Positions 8,267 through 16,389 of a stretch of 61,690 nt of DNA are shown in pieces. Position 1 is the first letter of the stretch, and every line of letters starts with the position of its first letter. Below the pieces are notes generated by a model. It saw nothing but the letters and a program-made list of their open reading frames with translations, was not told the origin of the DNA and searched no databases. A program made the position numbers and the translations under genes. Source of the DNA: Lachnospiraceae bacterium (GTDB lineage Bacteria > Bacillota > Clostridia > Lachnospirales > Lachnospiraceae); the NCBI GenBank assembly GCA_022792835.1, contig JAAWBT010000073.1:1-61690 (forward strand), given 5' to 3'.

Positions 8267-8455
8267 TCATAACTCCTCTTCCATCTGTTTCATCAAAAGA
8301 CAAATCTTGCTGTGGGGACAGGCCCCATAGGCACAGTCTGCACTGGAAAGAATGCGTTTTCCATCCTTTTCCTCAAATTCACAGAACACCGTACGGGTCT
8401 CATTGAGCGCTTTGCAGAACCCGCTGTAAGTTTCCTCAATCATCGGTTCTTCCAT
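8267..8455 (-). CDS. small cysteine-rich protein, unknown function
   Basis: A 62-residue acidic protein with five cysteines: one in SGFCK, one in VFCEF and three in DCAYGACPHSKIC. The spacing of the last three, together with a His, suggests a metal-binding or redox site. It starts 6 bases after the stop of the CDF metal transporter gene and is likely cotranscribed with it, so a metal-related role is a reasonable inference. I do not recognise a named family. Confidence 0.6.
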   Translation of the reverse strand: MEEPMIEETYSGFCKALNETRTVFCEFEEKDGKRILSSADCAYGACPHSKICLLMKQMEEEL

Positions 8456-8461
8456 GTTTCT

Positions 8462-9640
8462 TTACTCCTCTCCTACATAGCTCTTGTCAACAGTAATCAC
8501 ACATTCTGTCCGGCTGTCATAATCCTTAAGCCGGCTTTTTAGTTCCTCTGTGATCTCTCCGATCCTCCCCTCATCCATCTCATAGGGGACCAGAATATCA
8601 AAAAACAGCCGGACCTGTTTTCGTCCATCCACCACTCTGAAGTCGTGAAGTGTGATCCTTCCATCCAATTCATCTAAAATTTCCAGGACCTCCTGCCTTC
8701 TGGCGCTGCAGACCGGGTCTTCGTACTCCACCGGATCCATATGGATCACCAGCAGAACTCCAAGCTGCTCCTTTGCCTCCCTCTCAATCCGGTCAATAAT
8801 CTCGTGTATCTCCTCCATGCTCCCGTGGGCATCCACTTCTGCATGAATGGAAGCCATATTGGTGGAAGGGCCGTAGCTGTGCACCAGGAGATCATGGGTT
8901 CCAAGAATTCCCCGATAGCCCTCTACAAATTCTTTAATTCTCCGATAAAGAGTCGGGTCAATCGCCTCCCCGATGAGGGGCTTCAGAGTGTCTTTTGCAA
9001 TCCCAATCCCCGCCAAAATAACCGCCACAGACACCCCCATGCCGATGAAACCGTCAATGTTTATGCCAAAAGCTCCATAGAGAGCCACGGACACCACTGT
9101 CGCCGAGGTGACCAGCACATCCCCCAGAGAATCGGCAGCCGTCGCCTCCATGACTTTGGATCCGATCCGTCTCCCCAGTTTTTTATTGAACAGGGCCAGC
9201 CAAAGCTTCACACCGATGGACAATGTAAGAATCACCAGGGAGGCCATATGAAAGCCCAGTTCCTCCGGATTTTGGATTTTCCCAAAGGAAGTTTTCATAA
9301 AGGTCCAGCCCACCTCAATGACCAGAAAGGACACAATAAAAGCCGCCACATATTCCATCCGCCCATGTCCAAATGGATGATCCTTATCTGCCGGCCTCTC
9401 TGCCATCTTCACACCGATGAAGCTGATGATGGAAGAGGCTGCGTCAGAAAGATTGTTGACTGCATCAGAAATGACGGAAATACTGTTTAAAAAAAGTCCC
9501 AGGAACAATTTCATCAAAAATAAAAACAGGTTACAGCAGATTCCCACTCCGCTGGCCAGAATCCCGTAAGCGGTCCGTACCTTGGCCCTCTTCGTCTGAT
9601 TATAATCTTCTACAAACCTCCGGACTAGAAATTCTGTCAC
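8462..9640 (-). CDS. cation diffusion facilitator (CDF) family metal exporter
   Basis: Six-helix membrane transporter that exchanges divalent cations (Zn, Mn, Fe or similar) for protons, 392 residues. Family motifs are present: DAVNNLSDAASS in the second helix, DHPFGHGRMEY after it, and ADSLGD in the fifth helix, which together supply the Asp residues of the metal site. A long cytoplasmic C-terminal part (about residues 215-390) contains the usual ferredoxin-like dimerisation domain plus extra sequence. The metal cannot be told from sequence alone. It follows truA by 11 bases and precedes a small Cys-rich gene, forming a short operon. Confidence 0.9.
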   Translation of the reverse strand: MTEFLVRRFVEDYNQTKRAKVRTAYGILASGVGICCNLFLFLMKLFLGLFLNSISVISDAVNNLSDAASSIISFIGVKMAERPADKDHPFGHGRMEYVAAFIVSFLVIEVGWTFMKTSFGKIQNPEELGFHMASLVILTLSIGVKLWLALFNKKLGRRIGSKVMEATAADSLGDVLVTSATVVSVALYGAFGINIDGFIGMGVSVAVILAGIGIAKDTLKPLIGEAIDPTLYRRIKEFVEGYRGILGTHDLLVHSYGPSTNMASIHAEVDAHGSMEEIHEIIDRIEREAKEQLGVLLVIHMDPVEYEDPVCSARRQEVLEILDELDGRITLHDFRVVDGRKQVRLFFDILVPYEMDEGRIGEITEELKSRLKDYDSRTECVITVDKSYVGEE

Positions 9641-9651
9641 TTTTCTGCCTC

Positions 9652-10398
9652 CTAATATTTTACTTCTATTAAGATAAGACCTTTGGCCGGCGCCATCCGT
9701 CCGGCCCTGTTCCTCTCTCCGGATTCAAGGATCTCCTCCATCTGTTCTGGTTCACGAAACCCCAGACCGCACTCCACCAGCGTCCCTGTAAGAATCCGCA
9801 CCATGTTCTGGAGGAAACCGTTTCCCTCAAAGGTCAGGTCAATCTCCTTCCCGTCTGGACTTTGTTCCACGTCAATACGGCGGATACACCGTACAGTGGA
9901 TTTTTTCATGCGGTGGTTTTTGCAAAACGCCTTAAAGTCATGCTGTCCGATGAAATACCCTGCCGCCTCCCTTATTCTATCAATATCCGGTATTTCCGAA
10001 AGCTGCCACACATATTTCCGTTCAAAGACCGGTTTTCCCTTTCCCACATAAAGCCGATAGCGGTACACCTTCCCTGCCGCGCTCAAACGACTGTGGAACC
10101 GTTCTGAGGCAATCCGAAGGTCCAACACTGCGATGTCGTCAGGCAGATATTCGTTCATGGCTCTAAAAAGCTCTTCCTCTGAAAGCTCTGTATCCATCCG
10201 GAAATTGGCCGTCTGCCCCAGGGCATGGACCCCCGCGTCGGTGCGGCCCGAACCATGGACCGAAATTTCAATACCGGCCATCCTGGAAAGTAAGACCTCC
10301 AGCTTTCCCTGAATGGTATTTTCCGTATTTTTCTGTTTCTGCCAGCCATCATAACGAGTACCGTCATAGCTTATGGTGATCCTGTAATTTTTAAGCAT
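9652..10398 (-). CDS. truA: TruA tRNA pseudouridine(38-40) synthase
   Basis: Converts uridines 38-40 of the anticodon arm to pseudouridine in many tRNAs. The 248-residue length is normal. The catalytic Asp is in GSGRTDAGVHALGQ (around residue 52), and the N-terminal SYDGTRYDGWQKQ and C-terminal FLQNMVRILTGTLVECG segments are typical of TruA. First gene of a short minus-strand operon with the CDF transporter. In many Firmicutes truA lies behind ecfT or ribosomal genes; here that context is absent. Confidence 0.96.
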   Translation of the reverse strand: MLKNYRITISYDGTRYDGWQKQKNTENTIQGKLEVLLSRMAGIEISVHGSGRTDAGVHALGQTANFRMDTELSEEELFRAMNEYLPDDIAVLDLRIASERFHSRLSAAGKVYRYRLYVGKGKPVFERKYVWQLSEIPDIDRIREAAGYFIGQHDFKAFCKNHRMKKSTVRCIRRIDVEQSPDGKEIDLTFEGNGFLQNMVRILTGTLVECGLGFREPEQMEEILESGERNRAGRMAPAKGLILIEVKY

Positions 10399-10496
10399 GC
10401 CATCCTCCGCTGCGCATAGTTTTTTCAGTATACCATAAAACCCGGCATTTGATAACTCTTTCTTTCAAAAAATACAGAGGGCTCTCCTGTACAGCG

Positions 10497-10522
10497 AAAA
10501 GGCCCCGCGCTTTCACGGGGCC
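10497..10522 (-). terminator. terminator of the mglBAC operon
   Basis: On the minus strand GGCCCCG and CGGGGCC form a GC-rich stem with an 8-base loop, followed by TTTT and a pyrimidine-rich stretch. It lies about 50 bases after the mglC stop and upstream of truA. Confidence 0.8.
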
Positions 10523-10571
10523 TCTCCTCTATAAAGAGATGTTGCATGGCTGGCAAAGATTGGTCCGTATC

Positions 10572-11567
10572 TTATTTCTTGCTGAGATACTTTCTGATAT
10601 CCAGGGCCACAGCCACGATGATGACAAGGCCCTGCACCACGTAAGTGTAGTCCGAAGGCACGCCAAGGAACTGCAGGCAGACCTTCAAAAGCTCAAACAC
10701 CAGCACACCGACAAAGATGCCGGAGATGCGGCCGATACCGCCGTTGGTGGAAACGCCGCCGATGGTACATGCGGCGATGGCCTCCAATTCATAGCCCTGT
10801 CCAGTATTGACAGTCGCACCGCCAGTCTTGGCAGCGATCAGGAAGCCTGCGCAGGCGTAAAGGATAGCCGCCAGCGCATAGATCAGGATCTTGGTCTTGG
10901 TCACATTGACGCCGGAAACCTCCGCTGCCACTTCATTGCCGCCGATGGCGTACATGTATTTGCCATGTCTCGTCTTGTTGTAAAGGAACCACATAAGAAA
11001 GCCCACAGCCAGGGCAATGATTACCAGATAGGGAAGCCATCCGGCCAGGATCTTGCCTTTTGCGATGTTGGTATAATCCTCGCGGAAGCCGCCGAGAGGG
11101 GTCGCCTTGGTGTAGATCAGACAGATGCCGTATACCAACTGCTGCATACCCAGGGTTGCGATAAAAGGCGGAACCTTTAAGATTGCGATCACAAGTCCGT
11201 TGATCAGGCCGAACACTGCCGTGATAGCCACAACAATCAGCAACACCAGCAGCATGTTCATTTTCCCCAGATTGGGATAAAATTTGCTGGCCGCGTCCGT
11301 GGTCTGTAAAAGGATACCGGAAAGGCAGGCAGAAAGGCCCACCAGGCGGCCTGCGGAAAGGTCTGTGCCTTTCGTAATCAGACAGCCGCTGACGCCGAGA
11401 GCGATGAACATACGGACCGCCACATTGGAAGCGGTGTTGGTAATGTTGCTCTTTCCGAAGAAATTGTCCTTAAGGACTGCTACAATGATAACCAGAACTA
11501 CCAGCAAAATAATAATGCTGTTATTCCGCAGAAAATTCGTAATATCTTTTCCTGATTTCTTATTCAT
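10572..11567 (-). CDS. mglC: Mgl-type sugar ABC transporter permease
   Basis: Membrane subunit of the galactose/methyl-galactoside class of sugar ABC importers (RbsC/MglC family), 331 residues with about nine or ten hydrophobic segments. The conserved GTDLSAGRLVGLSA segment near residue 65 and the AIGGNEVAAEVSGVNV loop (the family EAA-like coupling loop) are clear. It works as a homodimer with the MglA ATPase. It starts 14 bases after the mglA stop and is followed by a strong terminator, so it is the last gene of mglBAC. Confidence 0.92.
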   Translation of the reverse strand: MNKKSGKDITNFLRNNSIIILLVVLVIIVAVLKDNFFGKSNITNTASNVAVRMFIALGVSGCLITKGTDLSAGRLVGLSACLSGILLQTTDAASKFYPNLGKMNMLLVLLIVVAITAVFGLINGLVIAILKVPPFIATLGMQQLVYGICLIYTKATPLGGFREDYTNIAKGKILAGWLPYLVIIALAVGFLMWFLYNKTRHGKYMYAIGGNEVAAEVSGVNVTKTKILIYALAAILYACAGFLIAAKTGGATVNTGQGYELEAIAACTIGGVSTNGGIGRISGIFVGVLVFELLKVCLQFLGVPSDYTYVVQGLVIIVAVALDIRKYLSKK

Positions 11568-11581
11568 CTGCTTCTCCTCCT

Positions 11582-13093
11582 CTAATTGAACTGGGTCGCC
11601 AGGCTCATGATATTCTCCTGGGTGGCATCCTCTTTTGCCAGCTCGCCGGTCACACGGCCGTTACACATGACGACAATCCGGTCAGACATGCCGATAAGCT
11701 CTGCCATCTCGGAAGAGATCATGATGATGCTCTTACCCTGGGCAGCCAATTCTGCCATGATCGTATAAATCTCATATTTAGCGCCTACGTCGATTCCTCT
11801 GGTCGGTTCATCCAAAATCAGCACATCCGGATCATTGGCCAGCCATCTGGAGATAATAACCTTCTGCTGGTTGCCGCCGGAAAGAGACTGGATCTGAGTC
11901 TTATTGTTGGGAGTCTTGATGCTCAGTTTGGCCACGTTTTCATCGACCAACTCCTCAACCTTCTTGTTATTGATCATAACGCCAAAGCTTAAATATTTAT
12001 TGAGAGAGGATATGGCGACGTTGTCGGAAATCGAAAGTACACCGAAAATACCGGATCCTCTCCGATCCTCTGTGAGAAGGGCGATGCCGTTGTCAATGGC
12101 ATCCTTGGGCCGTTTGATTTTTAATTTCTGCCCTTTATACTCCACTTCTCCGTTTACGGTTGCACGGACGCCAAAGATGGCCTCCACAAGCTCCGTCCTC
12201 TGGGCACCCACCAGTCCGCCGATGCCAAGGATCTCTCCTTTTCTTAACTCAAAACCACAGTCCTTAAAGGATTTGTCGTGGATACTGGTAAATCCGGAAA
12301 CTTTGAGAACCACCTCGCCCGGTTCATTTGTCTTGGGCGGATAGAGATTGGTCAGCTCCCTTCCTACCATCTTGGTAATGATCATATCGGTGGTCAGCTC
12401 TTTGGCCTCCCAGGTACCGATATACTGTCCGTCTCTCATGATCGAGACGTCGTCGGAGATCCGAAGGATCTCGTCCATTTTGTGAGAAATATAGATAATG
12501 GATACCCCTTTATCCCGCAGATCGTCAATGATGCGGAACAACGCCTCCACCTCATTGGAAGTAAGAGACGAGGTGGGCTCATCCAGAATAACCACCTTTG
12601 CGTTCATGGAAACAGCTTTTGCGATCTCCACAGACTGCATCTGTGACACAGAGAGCGAACCAAGCTTTGCCTTGGGATCGTACTCCATACGGACCTCTTT
12701 TAAAAGCTGTTCCGATTCTTCATACATTCTTTTATGATCCACCACCGGGATAAAGCCTAAAAGCTTCTTAAGCGGATAGCGGCCGCAGAAAATATTTTCC
12801 CCGATACTCCGCTCCGGGATAGGCTGTAGTTCCTGGTGTACCATGGCGATGCCTTTATGCAGGGCATCGTCCGCATTGGCAATCTGAACCTTTTCCCCGT
12901 CCAGATACACCTCACCCTCATCCATTTTATAGATTCCGAAGAGACATTTCATCAGCGTGGATTTTCCTGCGCCGTTCTCCCCCATAAGAGAGTGAACCGT
13001 ACCCGGACGCACCTTTAAGGATACCTGGTCCAGAGCCTTGACGCCGGGAAAGCTTTTGCTGATGCCTTTCATCTCCAGTCTGTACTCAGCCAT
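11582..13093 (-). CDS. mglA: Mgl-type sugar ABC transporter ATPase (two nucleotide-binding domains)
   Basis: 503-residue duplicated ATPase that powers sugar import. The first half has a Walker A GENGAGKST, a signature LSVSQMQ and Walker B VVILDEPTSSL. The second half has LSGGNQQKVIISRWL and VLILDEPTRGIDVG, with the degenerate Walker A region (GIGGLVGAQRTEL) usual for this family. The reading frame is open further upstream, but the ATG at 13093 has AGGAGG eight to twelve bases ahead and gives the normal N terminus MAEYRLEMKGISK. It lies between mglB and mglC. Confidence 0.95.
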   Translation of the reverse strand: MAEYRLEMKGISKSFPGVKALDQVSLKVRPGTVHSLMGENGAGKSTLMKCLFGIYKMDEGEVYLDGEKVQIANADDALHKGIAMVHQELQPIPERSIGENIFCGRYPLKKLLGFIPVVDHKRMYEESEQLLKEVRMEYDPKAKLGSLSVSQMQSVEIAKAVSMNAKVVILDEPTSSLTSNEVEALFRIIDDLRDKGVSIIYISHKMDEILRISDDVSIMRDGQYIGTWEAKELTTDMIITKMVGRELTNLYPPKTNEPGEVVLKVSGFTSIHDKSFKDCGFELRKGEILGIGGLVGAQRTELVEAIFGVRATVNGEVEYKGQKLKIKRPKDAIDNGIALLTEDRRGSGIFGVLSISDNVAISSLNKYLSFGVMINNKKVEELVDENVAKLSIKTPNNKTQIQSLSGGNQQKVIISRWLANDPDVLILDEPTRGIDVGAKYEIYTIMAELAAQGKSIIMISSEMAELIGMSDRIVVMCNGRVTGELAKEDATQENIMSLATQFN

Positions 13094-13117
13094 ACTCAAA
13101 CCTCCTCTTTCAAGAAT

Positions 13118-13141
13118 CGGGTGCGCCCACAGGCGCACCCG
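13118..13141 (-). repeat. intercistronic hairpin between mglB and mglA
   Basis: CGGGTGCGCC and GGCGCACCCG form a perfect 10-bp GC-rich stem around a 4-base loop. It lacks a T-run, so it is unlikely to terminate fully. Such hairpins after a binding-protein gene often protect the upstream message and raise binding-protein output relative to the membrane parts; that role is inferred here. Confidence 0.7.
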
Positions 13142-13181
13142 ACCTTTCCTTATTGATTCCCTGAAACAATCCGGAGAAGGA

Positions 13182-14267
13182 TTATTCAGTAACCTTTACA
13201 TAGTCAACAGTATACTTGGTATCAACCTTCTCGCCGTTTGCCATCTTGATAGCAACGTCTGCTGCTGTGTGGGACTGTCCCATATGGTCGTTAAGGACCG
13301 TACCAGTCATTCTGCCGTCTGCGATCGCTGCGGTCGCCTCATCCAGAGCGTCAACGCCTACCAGATAAATGTCTTCATTCATCTTGCGGTCTTCAGCCTC
13401 GATAGCTTCGATGGCGCCCAGAGCCATCGCGTCGTTGTTTGCGAACACGACTTCGATCTGATCGCCGAACTGTGCCAGAGCATTGGCGGTCAGTTCCTGG
13501 CCTTTCGCCTGGTCCCAGTCACCACGCTGTGCAAACAGCTCTTCCACTTCCATGCCTGCGTCGGTAAGAGCCTTCACGGAGAACTCTGTTCTGTACTGAG
13601 CGTCTACGTTCTCAGGATCACCGATGAGCATGATATAGGATACTTTGCCGTCGCCGTTGATGTCGCCCTTGTTGGGGGTATCCAGGATGATCTCGCCCTG
13701 GAAGGTTCCGGACTGTCTTGCATCAGCGCCTACATAAGTAGCTGCCACGCCTTCGCTCTCCCATCTCTCAAGCTCCGTGGCATCGGGCTCACGGTTGATG
13801 AACACTGCAGGGATTCCAGCGTCTGCACAGGTCTTTGCCACGGTCTCAGTAGCGGAAGCCTGTACCAGATTCAGGATCAGCACGTCCACGCCCTGGGAAA
13901 TGAAGTTGTCGATCTGGTTGGTCTGCTCAGCCTGATCACCCTTGCCGTCCACAACCGTCACTTCTGCGCCGTAGGTCTCTTCCAGATATTTCTGAAGTTC
14001 CTGACGATACAGTGTCATAAAGTTATCGTCAAACTTGTAGATGCAGACACCGATCTTTAATCCCTCGCCGTTTGCTGCGGGAGCTGCCTCAGTAGCTTTC
14101 TCCGCTGTTTCCTTTGCTGCTTCCGTAGCTGCCTGAGTCTCTTTTGCCGCCTCAGTCGCCTTCGGAGTTTCCTTGGGAGCTTCCGTCTCCTTCTTGTCTC
14201 CGCCGCCGCAGGCCGCCAGAGAAAGAACCATCATGGATGCAAGCACCACTGCCAATACTTTCTTCAT
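13182..14267 (-). CDS. mglB: galactose/glucose-binding lipoprotein of the Mgl importer
   Basis: 361-residue extracellular substrate-binding lipoprotein. The signal peptide ends in a lipobox LSLAAC, followed by a Lys/Glu/Thr/Ala-rich linker of about 40 residues and a periplasmic-binding-protein type I domain. A calcium-binding loop (DINGDGKVSY) matches that of the galactose-binding protein, and NREPDAT plus the AQYRTEFSV and NNDAMALGAIEAIE segments agree with sugar-contact regions. The frame is open upstream, but the ATG at 14267 has GGAGGAGA just ahead and begins the signal peptide. A terminator-like hairpin lies upstream, separating it from the signalling operon. Confidence 0.93.
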   Translation of the reverse strand: MKKVLAVVLASMMVLSLAACGGGDKKETEAPKETPKATEAAKETQAATEAAKETAEKATEAAPAANGEGLKIGVCIYKFDDNFMTLYRQELQKYLEETYGAEVTVVDGKGDQAEQTNQIDNFISQGVDVLILNLVQASATETVAKTCADAGIPAVFINREPDATELERWESEGVAATYVGADARQSGTFQGEIILDTPNKGDINGDGKVSYIMLIGDPENVDAQYRTEFSVKALTDAGMEVEELFAQRGDWDQAKGQELTANALAQFGDQIEVVFANNDAMALGAIEAIEAEDRKMNEDIYLVGVDALDEATAAIADGRMTGTVLNDHMGQSHTAADVAIKMANGEKVDTKYTVDYVKVTE

Positions 14268-14314
14268 GTTTCTCCTCCTGTTAGATATTTTTTGTTTCTT
14301 ACGACAATAGCATA

Positions 14315-14354
14315 TAAAAACGACAGCAGAATTTCTATACAAAATTCTACTGTC
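14315..14354 (-). terminator. terminator between the sugar-sensing operon and mglB
   Basis: On the minus strand GACAGTAGAATTT pairs with AAATTCTGCTGTC (13 bp with one G-U) and is followed by GTTTTTAT. It lies about 40 bases after the stop of the second anchored binding protein and about 50 bases before mglB. It can separate the two units, or allow partial read-through from the regulatory genes into mglBAC. Confidence 0.8.
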
Positions 14355-14389
14355 AGTCTTTGAATTTATTCGATTTTTATGCAATTCCT

Positions 14390-15460
14390 CTAATTCTCTT
14401 CTTTTCCTTCTTCTTCCAGCCTCCGAATCTCCCCGTCACTGTTGATGCTGTACATGGGGATCCGGATTGATTTATCCTCCCGGATATCAAGACCGTCCAG
14501 GCTTATTCCTGCTGCCATCCGCTTTGCCAGATCCAAAATCACCCGGGCATAATCCTCCTGTCCGGTCACAATGGTCCCGATCATCTTCCCTGATTCCACT
14601 GCCTCAAGCCCCTTTGGCGTCCCGTCAATCCCCACAATGTTGGAAAAACTGATGTACCAGTCCTCAATGGCATCGATGGCGCCTAAAGCCATATCATCAT
14701 TGTTGCTGATGATCAGCTCAATATCGCTTCCGTATTCCTTAAGCCACTGGGCAGTCAGCGCCTCAGCCTGGCTTCGTACCCAGTTGGCGATCCCCCCGTC
14801 CAGCCGCTCTAAGGAAAGTCCCGCATTCACCAGGGTCTGGATGGAATATTCTGTGCGGATCAGGGAATCCTGATGTCGGATTTCTCCTTCCAGCAGTACA
14901 TACTGGATCACGCCATCCTGGTTTTTGTCCAGCCGCTCCGGATATTTCTTATAATAGTCCACCACCAAAAGCCCCTCCAGAACAGCGCTTTCCCTGGCGT
15001 CCGCCCCCACATAATAAAGTTTGTCCCACTGCTGCAGATCCTCAGGCACCGGCTCTCTGTTAAAAAACACCACCGGCACATCAGCCGCCTTCGCCTTCTC
15101 AATGACAATGGCTGCCTCCGTCCTGTCCACCAGATTCACGCAGAGCACATCATAATCCAGGGACAGATACTTGTCGATTTGTTCATTCTGGATACTCTGA
15201 TTTTCTTCCGCATAGGAAAAATCCAGCCGGAATCTTCCTTCCATCTCGCGCTCATATTCCTTGCCCTGCCGTTTTATCTCATCCACAATCCCGCCCACAA
15301 AAGTATCGTCTTCTTTGTAGACAAGAACCCCTATCTTAAGGATCTCCGATTTTTCCAGGCTTTTATAATACCGGTCCACAAAAACCGCCGTGACCGCGGC
15401 CGCCGCCAGGACGATGGCTGCCCCAAAGACTATATAGCATTTTTTCCGTTTCACTGCCAA
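14390..15460 (-). CDS. membrane-anchored galactose-binding-like protein
   Basis: 356 residues with a single N-terminal membrane segment (about 8-28: CYIVFGAAIVLAAAAVTAVFV) and no lipobox after it, so it should stay tethered by this helix. The rest is a type I periplasmic binding fold very like MglB: a QNEQIDKYLS segment, VVFFNREPVP, a Ca-type loop DKNQDGVIQY, IRTEYSIQTL and SNNDDMALGAIDAIEDW. Retention of the galactose-protein calcium loop suggests a similar hexose ligand. It is the last gene of the YesN-YesM-SBP-SBP operon and precedes a terminator. A sensory co-receptor role for the adjacent kinase, rather than transport, is inferred from context and anchoring. Confidence 0.8.
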   Translation of the reverse strand: MAVKRKKCYIVFGAAIVLAAAAVTAVFVDRYYKSLEKSEILKIGVLVYKEDDTFVGGIVDEIKRQGKEYEREMEGRFRLDFSYAEENQSIQNEQIDKYLSLDYDVLCVNLVDRTEAAIVIEKAKAADVPVVFFNREPVPEDLQQWDKLYYVGADARESAVLEGLLVVDYYKKYPERLDKNQDGVIQYVLLEGEIRHQDSLIRTEYSIQTLVNAGLSLERLDGGIANWVRSQAEALTAQWLKEYGSDIELIISNNDDMALGAIDAIEDWYISFSNIVGIDGTPKGLEAVESGKMIGTIVTGQEDYARVILDLAKRMAAGISLDGLDIREDKSIRIPMYSINSDGEIRRLEEEGKEEN

Positions 15461-15471
15461 CCCTCTCCTTT

Positions 15472-16389
15472 TTATGAGGCCGGAAACAAAAGCCTCTGGT
15501 ACGCTTTCTGATAAATCCGATCTCTTTTAATCTCATAGAAATCAAGAACCACATCCCCGCCTTCTTCTTTCCGGATTTCCTCCACTGCCGCCTGAACCCC
15601 CAAATACCCCTCATCATAGCTGCTCACCAGCATGAGAAGCTCCAGCTCTCCGTCATCCAGATATCTGAGAAGCTGGTCGGAAGAGCCAAAGCCATAAACC
15701 TTTTTTCCATAACGCCAGGACATTCCATCCGCGCAAAGCTCTCCGGTCAGAGAGTCATCCAGGGCGGCGACTGCCTCCGTCCCCCGCCAAAAATAAGTTT
15801 CTGGCTGCTCTTTCGTGACCGTATAGACAGTCCCATTCTCCTCAAAGGCCCTCCTCAGCCCTTTCAGCCTTTCTCCGATGAAGCTTTGGCTTCCGTCTCC
15901 TGTGTAGACCACACATTTTTCCACCCCGTCTTTCTTCATGGCGAGTCCCATACGGTATCCCATGGTCTCCTGGTCGGCACAGATCCTCCGGCTCACTTTG
16001 TCGCTCATAATCGTCCCTTCCATTAAAATCAACGGCATATTGACAGAACTTTTTTCCAGGGCCGCTGCCAGATCCTCCTTTCCCGCCGGAGACAGGATGA
16101 TGGCCTGAGCCCCGTTTGATGCCTCCCGTTCAATCAGTTCCACCTGCTGGCCCACATCATTGCGGTCATAGAGAGTGACAAAATTCACCTCCACATTGTA
16201 CTCTGCAGCCGCCTGATCCATACCCAGTTTAAATTTTTCCCATTGAGTATCATCCTCGTCATGGACAATTACAGAAATGCGCAGAGCCGCCTCTCCCCTC
16301 CCTGAAAATCCCACAGCAAACGTGATCACCAGAGAAACCGCCAGGGCCGCTGCCAAAAGGGTGATCAGCCACCGCTCTATTTTTCCCAT
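15472..16389 (-). CDS. membrane-anchored sugar-binding-like protein
   Basis: 305 residues. One N-terminal membrane segment (about 8-28) without a lipobox is followed by a type I periplasmic-binding fold (RISVIVHDEDDTQWEKFKLGM; QAIILSPAGKEDL; YTGDGSQSFIGERLKGL; VSSYDEGYLGVQAAVEEI). It lacks the calcium loop seen in MglB and in the next gene, so its ligand may differ. Its start overlaps the end of the kinase gene by 13 bases and its stop is 11 bases before the second binding-protein gene, which shows tight coupling to the two-component system. Likely an accessory sensor subunit; function not proven. Confidence 0.75.
   Translation of the reverse strand: MGKIERWLITLLAAALAVSLVITFAVGFSGRGEAALRISVIVHDEDDTQWEKFKLGMDQAAAEYNVEVNFVTLYDRNDVGQQVELIEREASNGAQAIILSPAGKEDLAAALEKSSVNMPLILMEGTIMSDKVSRRICADQETMGYRMGLAMKKDGVEKCVVYTGDGSQSFIGERLKGLRRAFEENGTVYTVTKEQPETYFWRGTEAVAALDDSLTGELCADGMSWRYGKKVYGFGSSDQLLRYLDDGELELLMLVSSYDEGYLGVQAAVEEIRKEEGGDVVLDFYEIKRDRIYQKAYQRLLFPAS

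Noticed and set aside
8741-9490. 249-codon open frame on the + strand
   Set aside because: It lies wholly inside the CDF transporter gene on the other strand; composition and His/Asn-rich protein look like a frame shadow.
13038-14060. 340-codon + strand open frame
   Set aside because: Antisense to mglB and the start of mglA, no ribosome site, Cys/His-rich nonsense-like protein.
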